64,000 bases of DNA from assembly GCA_037576215.1 (NCBI GenBank), contig JBANDB010000021.1, forward strand, positions 620,001 to 684,000, read 5' to 3'. The stretch comes from Armillaria gallica (Eukaryota; Basidiomycota; Agaricomycetes; Agaricales; Physalacriaceae). The notes below the pieces were generated by a model. The model ran no database searches and had not been told where the DNA came from. It was given only the letters and a program-made list of their open reading frames with translations. Made by a program: the position numbers and the translations under genes. Of this stretch, positions 1 to 11,083 are shown in pieces (within the stretch, counting starts at the first letter, position 1; every line of letters starts with the position of its first letter).

Positions 1-123
1 ATCCCATCTCCAGAAGGAACGAGTACCGTTCCACTCAAAGGTTTGTTCACCGGTATCCCCATCTTCAACGACTTAGTCGAAGTGGGCTGTTGCGAGCACG
101 GCAGGTACGAGTCCGAACTTTGA
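1..123 (+). CDS. Possible 3' end of a CDS cut by the window edge
   Basis: Frame 1 is open from the first base to a TGA at 121-123 and reads as ordinary protein, ending in the residues GCCEHGRYESEL. The 5' part is outside the window and I do not recognise the product. Forty codons without a stop is weak evidence, so this could be chance. The downstream bases show no further coding signal. Confidence 0.3.
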   Translation: MPSPEGTSTVPLKGLFTGIPIFNDLVEVGCCEHGRYESEL

Positions 124-2399
124 AGGCTAGTGAGTAAATGACTGGCAGCACAGGTGACAGGAATGAAAACAGATGTTTTTTTATATTTAAATAATGGCTG
201 CAGTACATAACATTCGTGCACTATTGTATGGTATATTAAGCTCGATTTTAGCCTGTGCTTGACTCTTAGGACCTACATTAATTTAACCCTGACTGCCTAT
301 TCTTCTACAGCTATAGCATTGAGGCCAACGACATTCTGCAGTGTTGGAATGAGCTCATGAGAGGAAAGTTGAACAAACGGAGGCCACCATCATATTCATC
401 AGCGACAGAAATGGCGACGAGTGTCTGACATAACAGTCATGCAATTGGTAGAGAGTGCAGGGACTATCGTCGACAGCATCGATAGCTTATCCCTGACGGC
501 GCCTCGCCTAGCTTTGCCGTTTAACTGTTTGTCCATGAACCTGAGCAAGACTTTGAGCCCGCCAAGAATACCCGCCGCATATAATGGGACTCGAGATGAT
601 ATAAAATCGAATGAGAACAAAATAGTAGTGATCTTCCGATAGCCAGTGTTGTTGTCCATCAGCAGAGTCCATAATTATACACAGGCGGAGATCCTCTACA
701 AAGGAAATGAACGTTGCAGAACGTACAAGCAAAAAGACGCGTACCTCAAAAACCAGATGATGCCTGACGTGCGCCGAGTCTTACATTTATCCACACAAAA
801 CGTTTGGCACATATGCCGACTGAGATTGACTTCTGAGATTCTGTTGAGACGGCTTGGGGAAGGTCCTTCATGCGCGTCAGGAAATCCTCCAAACTCCCTT
901 GCGTCGCATTGTTCGTGTGTAGCTTTGCTAATTTTAACTCAAACTTCCCTTTCATAGCATATCAGACTTGTGTCCATTTCGCAGCAGAGGACATTGGGAG
1001 TGTTTAAATTTTCTATAGCTTCGTAAAGACATCAAGAATATTATTTTCAAAAAAAAGCCTGCCGTTGTACGGGGTGTGGCGGGGCGTTGAGAGTATAAGC
1101 GGCCATGGGCATAGCGTTGTCAGCGACCTTGGCACTGTAGTCGTCAAAACATGAGGTCGCGGGGTCGACTGCAGTTCTATGGCGATGACAGTGTCACTGC
1201 CACTGTGTCAGAGGGAGAAATAAACTCACCACTGAACTTCCCCTTGTAATAAACGGGGATAGTCCTGGTCACGATGGCCCCATTATGGGGGGGGATACGG
1301 GGTGCGGAAGGCGGGGGTCGAGATAGGGAGTGGGCGGGAGGCGACGGCAGCGTCAGTAGAGAAAACAAACTTCAGATTTGCGATCCCCCATTCAAAAAAT
1401 GGGAGATGGGTGAATTTGAGGTAAGTAGGCGAGCCAGGTAATGTGGGGAAGTTCAATGTTGGACCGGGAAGGGGTGGGCAGCGGCAGGCATCAGAGTGGT
1501 CGCGCAGCCAGAAGGCATGTTCAGTGCGCCATCCATGCGTTAATTGATACTCAAAAGGGCGCGTTCACCGTCGTTGTCGTCAGCCATTGAGGTCCCGACC
1601 ATCCTCCCACCATCCCGATCCATCTTTCCAGACACTTTCCGTACTCCTGCATCCGCGACCATCCCCCATATTTGAACCCCTGTTCTCCACCATGGCCATG
1701 GGTCGTCTTAGAGATCCTTCAGTTCTCTCGTCATCGCCCTTATCGTCGTCGTCCAATCTATTGTCGTCGTGGCTCTTTTCCGATTGATCGTGCCCCTACT
1801 TTCAGATGATGGCCGATTGTCGATCCGCCGATTCATTGTCGGTCATTCATATGCCCTCCATCAGGTTGCGGAGGCGATTGGCCTTGATGTTCATGTGGCG
1901 GGTGCTGGGGCGGGGTTGGAATGGGGACGGGGGCGGTATTGGCAGGCATTATTGGTGGTAGGCATCATCGCTGAATACGACGGCCATATCGTTCGTCTTC
2001 TGGGGCTACAAAAAGTACGGTCTAGTCTGAGGGTTTGCGCGCGGGGGTTGGAGGTGGAATAATCGGTATCCGGGGCTCATGGGTCCGCCGGAAGTGTAAG
2101 AAGTACCTAAAAAGAAGAGTAAACATTGAAATAATGATAACAGACCTCCTCGCGCCTGCCAAAGGGCTGTTCGGGGAGCAGATGGGCATCGCGGCAGTGG
2201 GAGGTAATGGTAAAAGACTACGAAAAGTAGCGGCACTGCCACCCGGTTCATCGGGCCGTGGCGAGCCAAATGGATGCTCAACACACATCCTGTAGTCTAT
2301 TCTCACACCCCGAAGCCCCAAATTTTAGTGAGATACATTTTGATAATTCTTCCGTACAACAAGTAAGAAAAAAGTGGCTGTCTGCCAGTTTATTTAGCA
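124..2399. other. Long region without a supportable gene
   Basis: Only short ORFs on both strands are present, and they overlap and contradict each other. A minus-strand stretch near 746-955 and a plus-strand stretch near 421-642 read somewhat like protein, but I see no start context, splice pattern or family motif. The part from about 1050 to 2320 is GC-rich and low in complexity on both strands. Decayed genes or UTRs of genes outside the window are possible. Confidence 0.4.
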
Positions 2400-3479
2400 C
2401 TAGTATTCTGAAAGAGAGCTGTCTATAAAGGGCATTTGTTTGGTTGTGTTGAATTCTAAGGTAAAACTTAAAATTAAGGGTCCTGGGTCGAAATGTCGCA
2501 CATAAGAACGAATCCTCGTTTCACTCGGACTCGTAATCACCCCATGTTCGTCGCTATCCTGCTCGATCGAAACAGCACGTGCGGCAAGGACAAAGTGCCT
2601 GACATTATCAGCCGAACTACCACTGCCAGCATTGGCCTGATTGGCACGACGCTGACAGCCGAAATTGGGGGGAAACTGTCCCTCCTTGCCTCCCCCTGGC
2701 CAGTAACAATTTTCCATGGTATGCTTGGTCTTATCACGGGCTTTACAGCCAGGGTTGCCGCATCCACGGGTATGGGTATGGGATCTGGCAGCAAGTGCAT
2801 GAGACTGCGCAGGACCCTTACCCGTGGCACGTAACGTAGCAGCATGGGTTTGGAGGTGAGAGATGATGTCTGATGAGGTAGGTAATGAATACAAGCTCGG
2901 GAGAATGGGCATCCAGTTGTCTGTAGGTAGGATTGAATGAATAATAATTCCTCGGAATTCCTGGTCACTGAGGGCTGTGCTGCGAAGGTCATTCACTGCT
3001 CGTCGTCGAGTCCGGAGTTCAGCAACGTGGGCATCTATGTCACTATTTCCATCAAACTTGACGGTGTTCAGCGCCGATTCCGCCTCGGATAGGGCCATAT
3101 CGGTTTTCTTCGCATGCTCGGCTATGATAGAGTCCCAGCATTCCTTCACGGTTCCGTCGGTCCTCACCCCTAACCCGATAGGGTCAAGCACGTTGAGGAC
3201 GATGTGCGAATGGGCGAGCTGATCGCGGAAAGTCCATTCATCCCAGGAAGGGTTCGATGAGTAGATTGGTGTTGGGTCAGGTGGTAAGGGTACTGTAGTA
3301 GGTCCACTCGTGGAGGTCGTTGGAGCAGTGGGACGGGGTATAGATCCTTCAACGTATCCCCACAAGCCCTTTCCTTTCAACAACTCAGTGAGCTGAAGTT
3401 TCCACGAGGCGTAGTTCTTCCCGTTAAAGTGGCTATTGGTATCGGGGAGTATAGTGACTCCCGTTGCGTTCGACGACAT
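2400..3479 (-). mobile_element. Copia-type retrotransposon gag-like ORF, orphan
   Basis: This single-exon ORF of 359 residues resembles Ty1/Copia gag polyproteins (UBN2-type) that are common in mushrooms. Near the N terminus is a FNGKNYASWKLQL segment, the usual 'W-K' gag motif. The middle is helical with acidic and leucine-rich stretches. Around residues 240-275 is a cysteine/histidine cluster followed by ENCYWPGGGKEGQFPPNFG, a knuckle-associated block I associate with Agaricomycete Copia elements. In full elements an integrase/RT/RNase H polyprotein follows, but none is visible downstream (plus-strand positions below 2400), and I see no clear LTR pair. This is therefore a truncated element or a domesticated gag. 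The frame itself is intact, so a functional host gene cannot be excluded. Confidence 0.7.
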
Positions 3480-5525
3480 GTTTAGGGGTTTGACGACGAC
3501 GGTGGGGAGATTGGTGATGGTACGGTGGGGTGTGTAATATGTTCAAGTGAGTCGGTATTCGCTGCGTATCCTTTTCGACTGGCTTAGAGGCTATGGGGCA
3601 ATATAACCTAATAGAAGAAGGATATAAGTAATAGCTGCGAAGGAGCGTAAGTAATAGTATCAGATATCGTAAGGTATATACATACCTCAGTCGGGCACAG
3701 CGATGGTAGAAACGACTGAGGTATGCGGGTAACTACGGCCAGACTATATAGGTGATCAAAGGACAGGAGGTTGATATATAAGGTAAGAAAGAACGAGTGA
3801 CAATCGAGAGTAGATAGAAAGTAAAACATACGGGTATATAGTACGGATATCCTCCAACAGCTACGGCTATGTGACAAATAGTACGATCAACGGTGTCATT
3901 CGGCGGCGCTGCAATCGTTCTCGAGGATAGCTTCTTTGGCAAGAGTAACCCCTACCATAACTGGATGACGCACTGAAGGAATGGGGATCATATTTCATTG
4001 ACCTGGACGTCGCTCGGTACAGGAATACAGGCGTGTTGTTCGACTGGCCCAAAATTTATTTGGCCATAAAGTCCTTCAACCACGTAATCCAAGAACAAAT
4101 CCTGCACAGCAACAAGTGTAGGATCAGGTGTAACGAGGGCCACCACCAAATCTGTGCAATGGATACCGTTTGACAGCTCAATAGCTTGTCATCTGTGCTC
4201 ATGCCTGTGCGATTCACAGCAGATACCGTTGCCTCTCCCCAAGGATCACCTACAAGACGTCAGGATCATAATCCGCGAGAAAGGCACTACGATCGCCTAC
4301 GTTTACCATCGGCGAAGAACGGCCTTTCGTTTTTGACGTACCATCCGCCGTAGAGGCCATTGATGCTGTCGCTGTTCGAAATCAGGATCGTAGGAAACGC
4401 ATCCGGGAATTCGACGACGCACGACTGATTTATAAGTACGTCAGTTTTGTATCAGCGCTACAAAGTTACAAGACCAAATCCGTCACTTTCAACAGCATTG
4501 AGCCGCGAAACAACACCGCACCATCCAATAGGCGGTTCATCCTGGTGATATGTCAGTTTAATTTTACCGCAAAGGCCTAAGAGTACCCAATAGAGCTGGG
4601 TCGAGTTAATTACATCTATAAATGAACAATCCTTCAGGATGCAAAGTCTTCAGCTATAAGAACGATAGCAGTACCAACGGGATATTCGGCTCAGGAGCAA
4701 CTGTCACACTGGTGTCGGCGGTTGATGCGAAGATGTTAAACGTTAATTGGTATCTCGTACATTCTGAAAACAGAAATGACACTCACCAGCATCAACTGTA
4801 CTGTTTGTCGGCATTTAGCCCATGCGGAAAGTGCATGATCGACTCCCCATCCGCTTTCCGGCGACACGCTGTTCTTCACCTCAAGTGCGTCGCAGAATCG
4901 GTAGAAAGAAGCCCCCGAACCGGTAGTAGGCTGTAGCTCTTGCCACAACCACTGATACCATCTCACTGAAAGCGGTATTGGCTCTAAAAAATGAGGTTCA
5001 AGGTATTATGGCTGCAGGACCGGGGGAGACTCATCCTGCCATTGGCCACATTTCTAAGACGAGTTCATTCCGGTCTTGGCGTGGAAAATATTGACAGAAA
5101 AGTACTGGAGAAGTGACAATAACATACGGTAATAGTGAACGAACAGCGACGCGTGAAGTGCCGATCAGCCAGGCATGCCGAGGATCCAGGACAATATCAG
5201 CTTTGATCCATATTATGGTAAGCGACACGACCGAGCTCCCCCCCTGTGGCGTCCGTAACCCATAGCAGCCTCTCGCGTCGCCGCGTTCATTCCCGCTCAT
5301 TGTTAGAAGTTGTTGTGGTGACCATGACCCGAAATTTATTAAGTTACTTTGACAGGATGGTCAGCGAAAGTCGCCCACATATTCTGACAGCCAGATGGGC
5401 CCTGAAGACAAGGAAAAAGTCGCTAGCAAGTACACGCAAAGCACGCGCTCGTAGTGGTGCTTTGTTGTGAGTTATTATTATCGGACCAGGCCGCCTTCCT
5501 CTTTGGTTCTTAGCAATCTACCACC
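3480..5525. other. Intergenic; AT-rich, no supportable gene
   Basis: Apart from the hairpin at 3681-3725 I find only short contradictory ORFs. The stretch just upstream of the gag start could be residual element 5' sequence, since its base composition (many GTAA/TATA words) differs from that of the host genes. Confidence 0.4.
3681..3725. repeat. Perfect 13-bp-stem hairpin
   Basis: The 13-base word at 3681-3693 is the exact reverse complement of 3713-3725, with a 19-nt loop. It lies about 200 nt upstream of the gag-like ORF start on the minus strand. It could be an RNA hairpin in an element leader or a small palindromic insertion. Confidence 0.7.
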
Positions 5526-5810
5526 ATGACCCACGACAAGTATGCCATGAAAGCGCTCGACGACGACGACAGCAACCGGACGCTGCTCAGCGATGACGAT
5601 GAAGAAGACGGCGAGACCGAGACTCTCATTCATCAGCAGCCAGTACCATCAGATCCGCGGTTCGACCAGCCAGTTCCATCACCGTTCGCTCGTGCTGGGC
5701 TGCTGCTACTCGTCGCCTTTTTGTTCTGGTTGGCATTTTCACTACGAAAGGTGGTATGGGAAGGGAAATCCACGGAAAGGTGCGACCAAGATTCCCCTCA
5801 CGCACGGTAG
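5526..5810 (+). CDS. Small single-pass membrane protein (hypothetical)
   Basis: The ORF starts at an ATG in a good context (CCACC before the ATG) and encodes about 94 residues. The first 60 are hydrophilic and very acidic (runs of Asp/Glu, DDDDSNRTLLSDDDEEDGE). Then comes a hydrophobic helix, ARAGLLLLVAFLFWLAF, at about residues 59-75, followed by a positively charged flank. This suggests one transmembrane segment with an acidic N-terminal tail. An alternative 3' end exists: a 46-nt intron at 5780-5825 (donor GTGCGA, acceptor CACAG) would move the stop to 5847 and give a similar-sized protein. I do not recognise a named family and no function can be assigned. Confidence 0.55.
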   Translation: MTHDKYAMKALDDDDSNRTLLSDDDEEDGETETLIHQQPVPSDPRFDQPVPSPFARAGLLLLVAFLFWLAFSLRKVVWEGKSTERCDQDSPHAR

Positions 5811-6198
5811 CTGACGATAGCACAGGTCGTCAGATACATCCTGGTGATGGGAAGAAAAATTGATAGTCGCAAATTGTGTTGGTGGTGCCGGTGAAGGCGT
5901 ATGTTGGCGCCTTGCATTATTCATTGTATTGCGGTGATAAGTCAGTGTTTTTTTCTCTCGTTCATTTTTCTTGTTCAACATGCACAAAGGGACATTTTAC
6001 TATCAGGACTTTTGCATATGGCAGTCATTGTCTGTATTCTACAATGGAATTAATCTCTTTTACGAAGTTCACGACGCAGCGGCGCAGGCGCCTGTTTGTC
6101 GTTAGTCAGTTTCCAAAAGAACATGCAACTCCCACGGACCTTCATCGCCTCTTGTTCTCTTTCATCAATCAGCCAGCTGTACCTCCGACATTACTTCC
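5811..6198. other. Short intergenic stretch
   Basis: This is the spacer between the membrane-protein ORF and the BTB gene. An ORF runs through part of it, but it overlaps the BTB gene in another frame and has no family resemblance. It presumably contains the 3' UTR of one gene and the promoter of the next. Confidence 0.4.
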
Positions 6199-7905
6199 AT
6201 GCCTACATCTTCCCTCCAGCAGAAAGGACGAGACCAATGGTCTACGAAGGGCCCTTTGTCCATCAGGTCAACATTCACATTTCATCTATCGCCAGGATCG
6301 CATTATTCGCCTCGGTGTGGATGGGGATGGATGTTCACTGTTGAATATGGGAACGAAATCTTTGCGCAGGACTGCACAAAGTTAGTGGCGTATTTTGATT
6401 ATGCTGCTCCAGGTGGTACAGACTTTTTGGGCCCGTCGTTGACGGTATCGGGTGCAATCAGTGGTTCGTCGGTAGCGCACTCCCTTGGCGATAAGGTTGA
6501 TATCAAAATGGGTCCATCGTCAGCACCGCAGGTCGTTAAACGTACTGTTGGATCGTGCCATCTACCATTGGCAGACGCAGTCTTCACTCTCGAGTTCACG
6601 GTCACCTTCCCTTTCCACGAGACCATTTTCTCACCGATACATGCCAAGGCCGCTTTTTCTTCGAGAGCTTCGAGGGCCCTAAGAGACACGATAGAAACAG
6701 GAGAACTCATCGACACCAAATTTTACTTGTTCAGTCGTCGGCTGGGGGAAGGTCAGGCCTATTGTCCCAAAGCTCTATTCAGCAGCAGCCGTGTGATATT
6801 GGGAGCGAGTGACTACATCGATGTTTGTGAGCATGCTACCCTCTTCCCTGTCCGTGCTCGCTGATCTCTCTCTGCCTTCAGTGCTTGGTGGGAGTGCGTT
6901 TTCCGAGTCGAAAGAGGTCGACATCGATGAACCCGTCGACATCCAAGCCGGAGACTATTCGTATGATGCGGACAGTGACTTGGAGTCGGATGATGGCTAC
7001 GATGATGACGTGCGGGGCAGGTATGGCAATCTCTAATGGAGGTTCCGCTAACACGTTAAATGAATCAGCTCGAACAGGAGGTCTCAGTCTTCCGCGTCAA
7101 TCAAGACTCGACCACGACTAGGTCGAGTATGCGTGCTGAAAGACATCGCGTACAAGACGTGAGGAAGATATTCATCATGTCTTCTATCACCGCTGAAATC
7201 TTTTTAGATTCAAAGCTTTGCTGGTGTATCTGTATACTGAAGACATCACCTTTACATCTATCAAGTCAAAGACGTTGCCACCTTCGAACTTTGGGCCAGG
7301 CTGCTCTCCAAAATCCATGTATCGCCTTGCAGATATGGTGCGCATCGAAGCAAAGTAGTCTCTCCATGCTCATTTTAGCAGATTAATCACGAACCACTCA
7401 AGAAACTGGCTCTTGCCAACCTTCAAACACAGCTAACCAAAGAGAATATCTGTTCCGAACTCTTCTCAGAGTTTACTTCATGGTAAGACATCGTTGATCC
7501 TAAATCCTTCTAGCACTAGACATATATCACGACAGGTACCCTGAAGTTCTGAACATAGAGGTCAAGTTTACGTTGGACCACTGGTCAGATCCGGTCGTCC
7601 AGGACAATCGCAAGGCGATGTTCAAGCGACTTGTTGATGGCCAGTTCCCCTATGCATGGCCTGCTTTCAACGCTATCATGGAGAAAATGCGCCCAGCATC
7701 GGGAACGGTGGTGCCAATTAGCCCTTTGGTGGTGCCGCGGCGGAGGGAGTCGCCGCTTCCAGCCGCTCCACCGGGACAGAGACGGCGTAATGTAATAAAC
7801 ATCGCGGATTGGGGGTGTGTACTCAGACTGCGCTTTCGTTCATTTATTGACTATCATTGCTTAGCGTCCCGCCGTACTCGTCTTGATAGGAGAGGGGAGT
7901 GCTGA
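6199..7905 (+). CDS. BTB/POZ domain protein (copy 1 of two paralogues)
   Basis: I join six exons: 6199-6826, 6882-7020, 7078-7158, 7208-7337, 7379-7482 and 7536-7905. All junctions keep frame with GT-AG borders. The product, about 480 residues, matches the BTB gene at 56688-58628 along its length. The N-terminal half is a beta-rich MATH-like segment (WGWMFTVEYGN). A very acidic linker follows (SYDADSDLESDDGYDDD). The BTB-like C-terminal half has FKALLVYLYTEDITFTS, then SPKSMYRLADM, then helices with LANLQTQLTKENICSELFSEF and YPEVLNIEVKFTLDHWSDP. Proteins of this type often act as Cullin-3 adaptors, but that role is inferred only from the domain. The last exon carries a basic, proline-rich tail absent in copy 2. 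No internal stop was seen, so the copy looks intact. The ATG at 6199 was chosen because it aligns with the paralogue's start. Confidence 0.75.
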
Positions 7906-8228
7906 GGCAAGCTGTATACGTAGTCCATGTACCAGGGTATAGTTTATTGTTATAAAGCTAACTTGATATCGCGGAGCATAGGTTGTAAGGACGACTGGCC
8001 ATCATGCATGACTGACTGCAAAATTCATCTGGGTGGGATGGTCTCGAGTCTCGGCCACTCTATTCTGCCTTATAATATGCATTCGCGCTGTTTCAGTTCT
8101 CACCCAAATGACAAAGTAGTGCTTAGATATGATACTTTCCTTCGTGTGTAGCCAGCAGGATATTGCATTAGAGATAGGCATGACCATTGAACGGGGACGA
8201 CGCGATCTACATAAAGAATAAGAGCTAT
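7906..8228. other. Convergent intergenic spacer
   Basis: This lies between the 3' ends of the BTB gene (plus) and the unknown-family gene (minus). I see no coding signal and assume overlapping 3' UTRs. Confidence 0.5.
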
Positions 8229-9728
8229 CTACTTGCGGCTGGTCTTTTCCGGCGCGCAATACAACAACTCGGGATACCACATGTGTTCATCCGGTGCATA
8301 GATGGACACCAGCCTGAGCTTATCCAAAGAGATCTTCTCAGGAAGGCCTGAAATGTGGTGATGACCAGCACGCGGTGGTCCGCTCTACAGATGCAATAGA
8401 TATATTAGTATACCAGGCAACGACCGAAGAGAAGACGAACGTTGGTAGCATGATAGAATGCTTGAGCAATCGCGTGAAGAAGGCCACGGCGGGTAACCTG
8501 CCCATGTGCGCAAGAAATGGCGATCTTCTGAGAAAATGGGGGATATCCATTGATCTATCATCTGTATAAGCTTGATTGAACTCCTGACAGCGGTTTGAAA
8601 ACTCACGTTAATACCCAAGTCAATGGTGGTGGGGGTGTTGCCGTTGATGAAACTAACGGAATTCTCCCCGTCAACGAGAGCCAAAGTTTTGTTACCGGGC
8701 TCCGCTAACAGAACCTCTACGAGGCTAACACCGGCTAGCACATCGGTTTTGGTGGGATCATTCGGGTGAATGGCGAGGTGCTTATCACTGAAGTCTATCT
8801 TTCCCAAGAATCGTTGTGGCAAGGCTTGCCGGTAGTGAACGACATCACCCGGCTGTGGAGGCTTCATTTTGTGGGCCTAGGAACAAATGAGCCGTGCGCC
8901 AGAATGGAAGCGACTGAAACTTACTAATTCATAGTCATTGACTGATGAAGAACTCTTCCAGTAGGCACACATCGCCATTGAACATTCTTGAGAGAGGTCC
9001 ACCTAGGAGATCAACGTGAGAACAGTGATAAATGCACTACATGAACAATTCACGAACATGGTCCCCAGCCAATTCAAACCTTTTTTGAAATTCTATGGCA
9101 GGCGTTGAACCCCTTCGAGGAACCACCGAAAGATTGGCCGAGGGTAGGCTCAGCAGCTATACAGTAGACCATCAATACCGGTAATAGACAAGCAGGACAT
9201 ATAACATACATCCTGTCCACTCGGGAACTTGTGTTTCTGGATGCGCGCCCCCTGGTACATAGTCGTTGCACGCTTGTTATGCCTGGACGGTGGCGACAAA
9301 GGAGAATGAGCATCCGCCGGGATCGAGGGCGGCGGTGTGCTCGGACGAGGGCGGTGGTTTGAGTTGGACCGAGAGACGCGGTAGTTGTTTGTGGGAGACT
9401 GAGGACGAGACCGCGAACGGTGCGGAGAACGCTCAGGCCCCGAGCCAGACGAACGTCCCTACGGACAATGTCAGTATTAGATGATAGGGAGGAGGAATGG
9501 TTCACTCGTGCCTTTCTGCTGGGAGTGGAAGGAGGCGCGATAGGACGGAAATGGGAGGTAGAAAATTTATTGCCATATCCATCGGGCTATGAAACTTACG
9601 TTAGCATGAATGGCGTGAGCGACGGGGGATGCTTCATGTACCGATGAAGATAAACCCGCAGCGCGAAATCCAGCCGGTGGACTAGCGGTGTGGCCAGTAG
9701 CATAGGGAGAACCAGATGAGAAAGACAT
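8229..9728 (-). CDS. Unrecognised fungal protein, tandem paralogue A
   Basis: Seven exons, all with phase-0 GT-AG introns, join cleanly: 9728-9600, 9458-9210, 9156-9058, 9002-8925, 8876-8607, 8527-8498 and 8384-8229, giving 336 residues. The first third is a disordered Ser/Pro/Arg-rich region (SPHRSRSRPQSPTNN). The rest looks globular, with stretches such as QRFLGKIDFSDKHLAIHPND and KLRLVSIYAPDEHMWYPELL. It is paralogous to the next minus-strand gene (11084-12482): a conserved HPNDPTKTDVLAGVS-like block and a matching LRL..Y..DE...W motif near the C terminus. I do not recognise the family. There is no signal peptide or membrane segment, so a nuclear or cytosolic location is a guess from composition. 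The third junction (donor GTTCGT at 9057) is the least certain. Confidence 0.65.
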
Positions 9729-11083
9729 TCTAAGTGAGCTGAAAATGAGGAGAAGGAGAGCAGACTGTGTTCTGGAGTAATGAGCAGTGGGAAGACAACC
9801 AGGTCCTCGAAGTAGTAGTAGACGAGTGAAAAAGTGATGGAAAATTGGGGGTTTGTCGAAGTCTCCTTTATATAGCGCGGACTGTAGGAGATGCCACTAA
9901 AATCAACGAAATTTGTTCTCCATTGTCCGAAGTCATAAATTATCGGGACGGCCCGTTTATTTCAATCTTCTATTATCCAGGGTTGGGTGTGCGAGGCTTG
10001 GCTGTGGACTTTCAAATCAGGTCACAGAGAAAGGCTGGTACTAACCTGAAAAGGAATTCGATATGACAATGGTACTTCATGGCAGCTGAAGGAGCTGAAC
10101 AAAGTTCTTTGAATGTACCTGATGGATGACTTTGTTAGAATAACTCTGACAACCATGTTGGCGCGTCAAGCCAACGATGTGATGGGGTCAAGCCTTCCTG
10201 TCCTTTCATCAAGAGGCTGAAGTGCTAGTTTGTCGCATATGTAATACAACGTTCTGGGGCCTTTCTTTGGTCAATGTCGATGTTCAAGTCGAAGAGGCGG
10301 AGCCGCCGGCAATCAAAAAACCCGTCGATCATTGGCTTCTCAATTTCTATTTTCAGATTAGGCCATCAAACGATGCGAATTAAATTCCATGTTCTCAGTA
10401 CCTCGTGTTGCAGAATTTGAAACAGAGGAAGGATTGAGAATTAATTTACAGACGCTATCTATTATGACAATTGCCATATTGTCCCTCGGCGACAATCGGC
10501 GATACCATCAAACCAGAGCACTAGGAATCTTCAATTTCTTGCCACATCTGAGATCGATTTCGCTACATACTTTCATGGGGGTTAAAGCGATCTTCCTATA
10601 TTCGAACGAGGCTATGCTTTCTGTGGCCGATCGGCTTGGGTAAAATGCCAACCGCAGGTTAGTCGCAGGTGATGGTGCTGCGTCGACATCAGCCTAAGCT
10701 TTTCTTGCAGCAATTCAAGCCCTGGAGATTCTTCCATAAACGAGTGGCAGGCCGGACCGCTCAGCTGAAACCTAGGGCTGTAGCTTGTTGTCAAAGCTGC
10801 CTTCGACGTGTTCACATTGATGAATATTTGAGCTGATCTAGTATAAGCTCTCACTCATATCCTCTGCTGTTCCCTGCAGTAATGTTCAAGCGATGTTGCG
10901 TTATTCATTGGGCTACTTTGTAACCTTATTGCATGATCTGACCATCTTATCAATACACAATTCATGAGGACATTTCGTTTTTGTGCGCGGGGCCGTCAAA
11001 TTTATCCCTCGACCACGACGATAGCTGGAATGGAGATAGATAGCATACTTAGCTAACAAGTATATATACTCGACGATCTCAAA
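9729..11083. other. Spacer between tandem paralogues with a repeat fragment
   Basis: No full gene is visible. At 10274-10317 lies a fragment repeated at 14876-14919 (see repeat entries). The rest has short ORFs on both strands without family motifs. It probably includes the promoter of the paralogue A gene (right of 9728). Confidence 0.4.
10274..10317 (-). repeat. Dispersed fragment, copy 1
   Basis: About 44 bases match 14876-14919 with a handful of differences, same orientation. Read on the minus strand, both translate to a CRRL-x-LFDLN-x-D peptide, with differences mostly conservative. This suggests a duplicated piece of coding sequence, though no complete gene is left. Confidence 0.55.
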
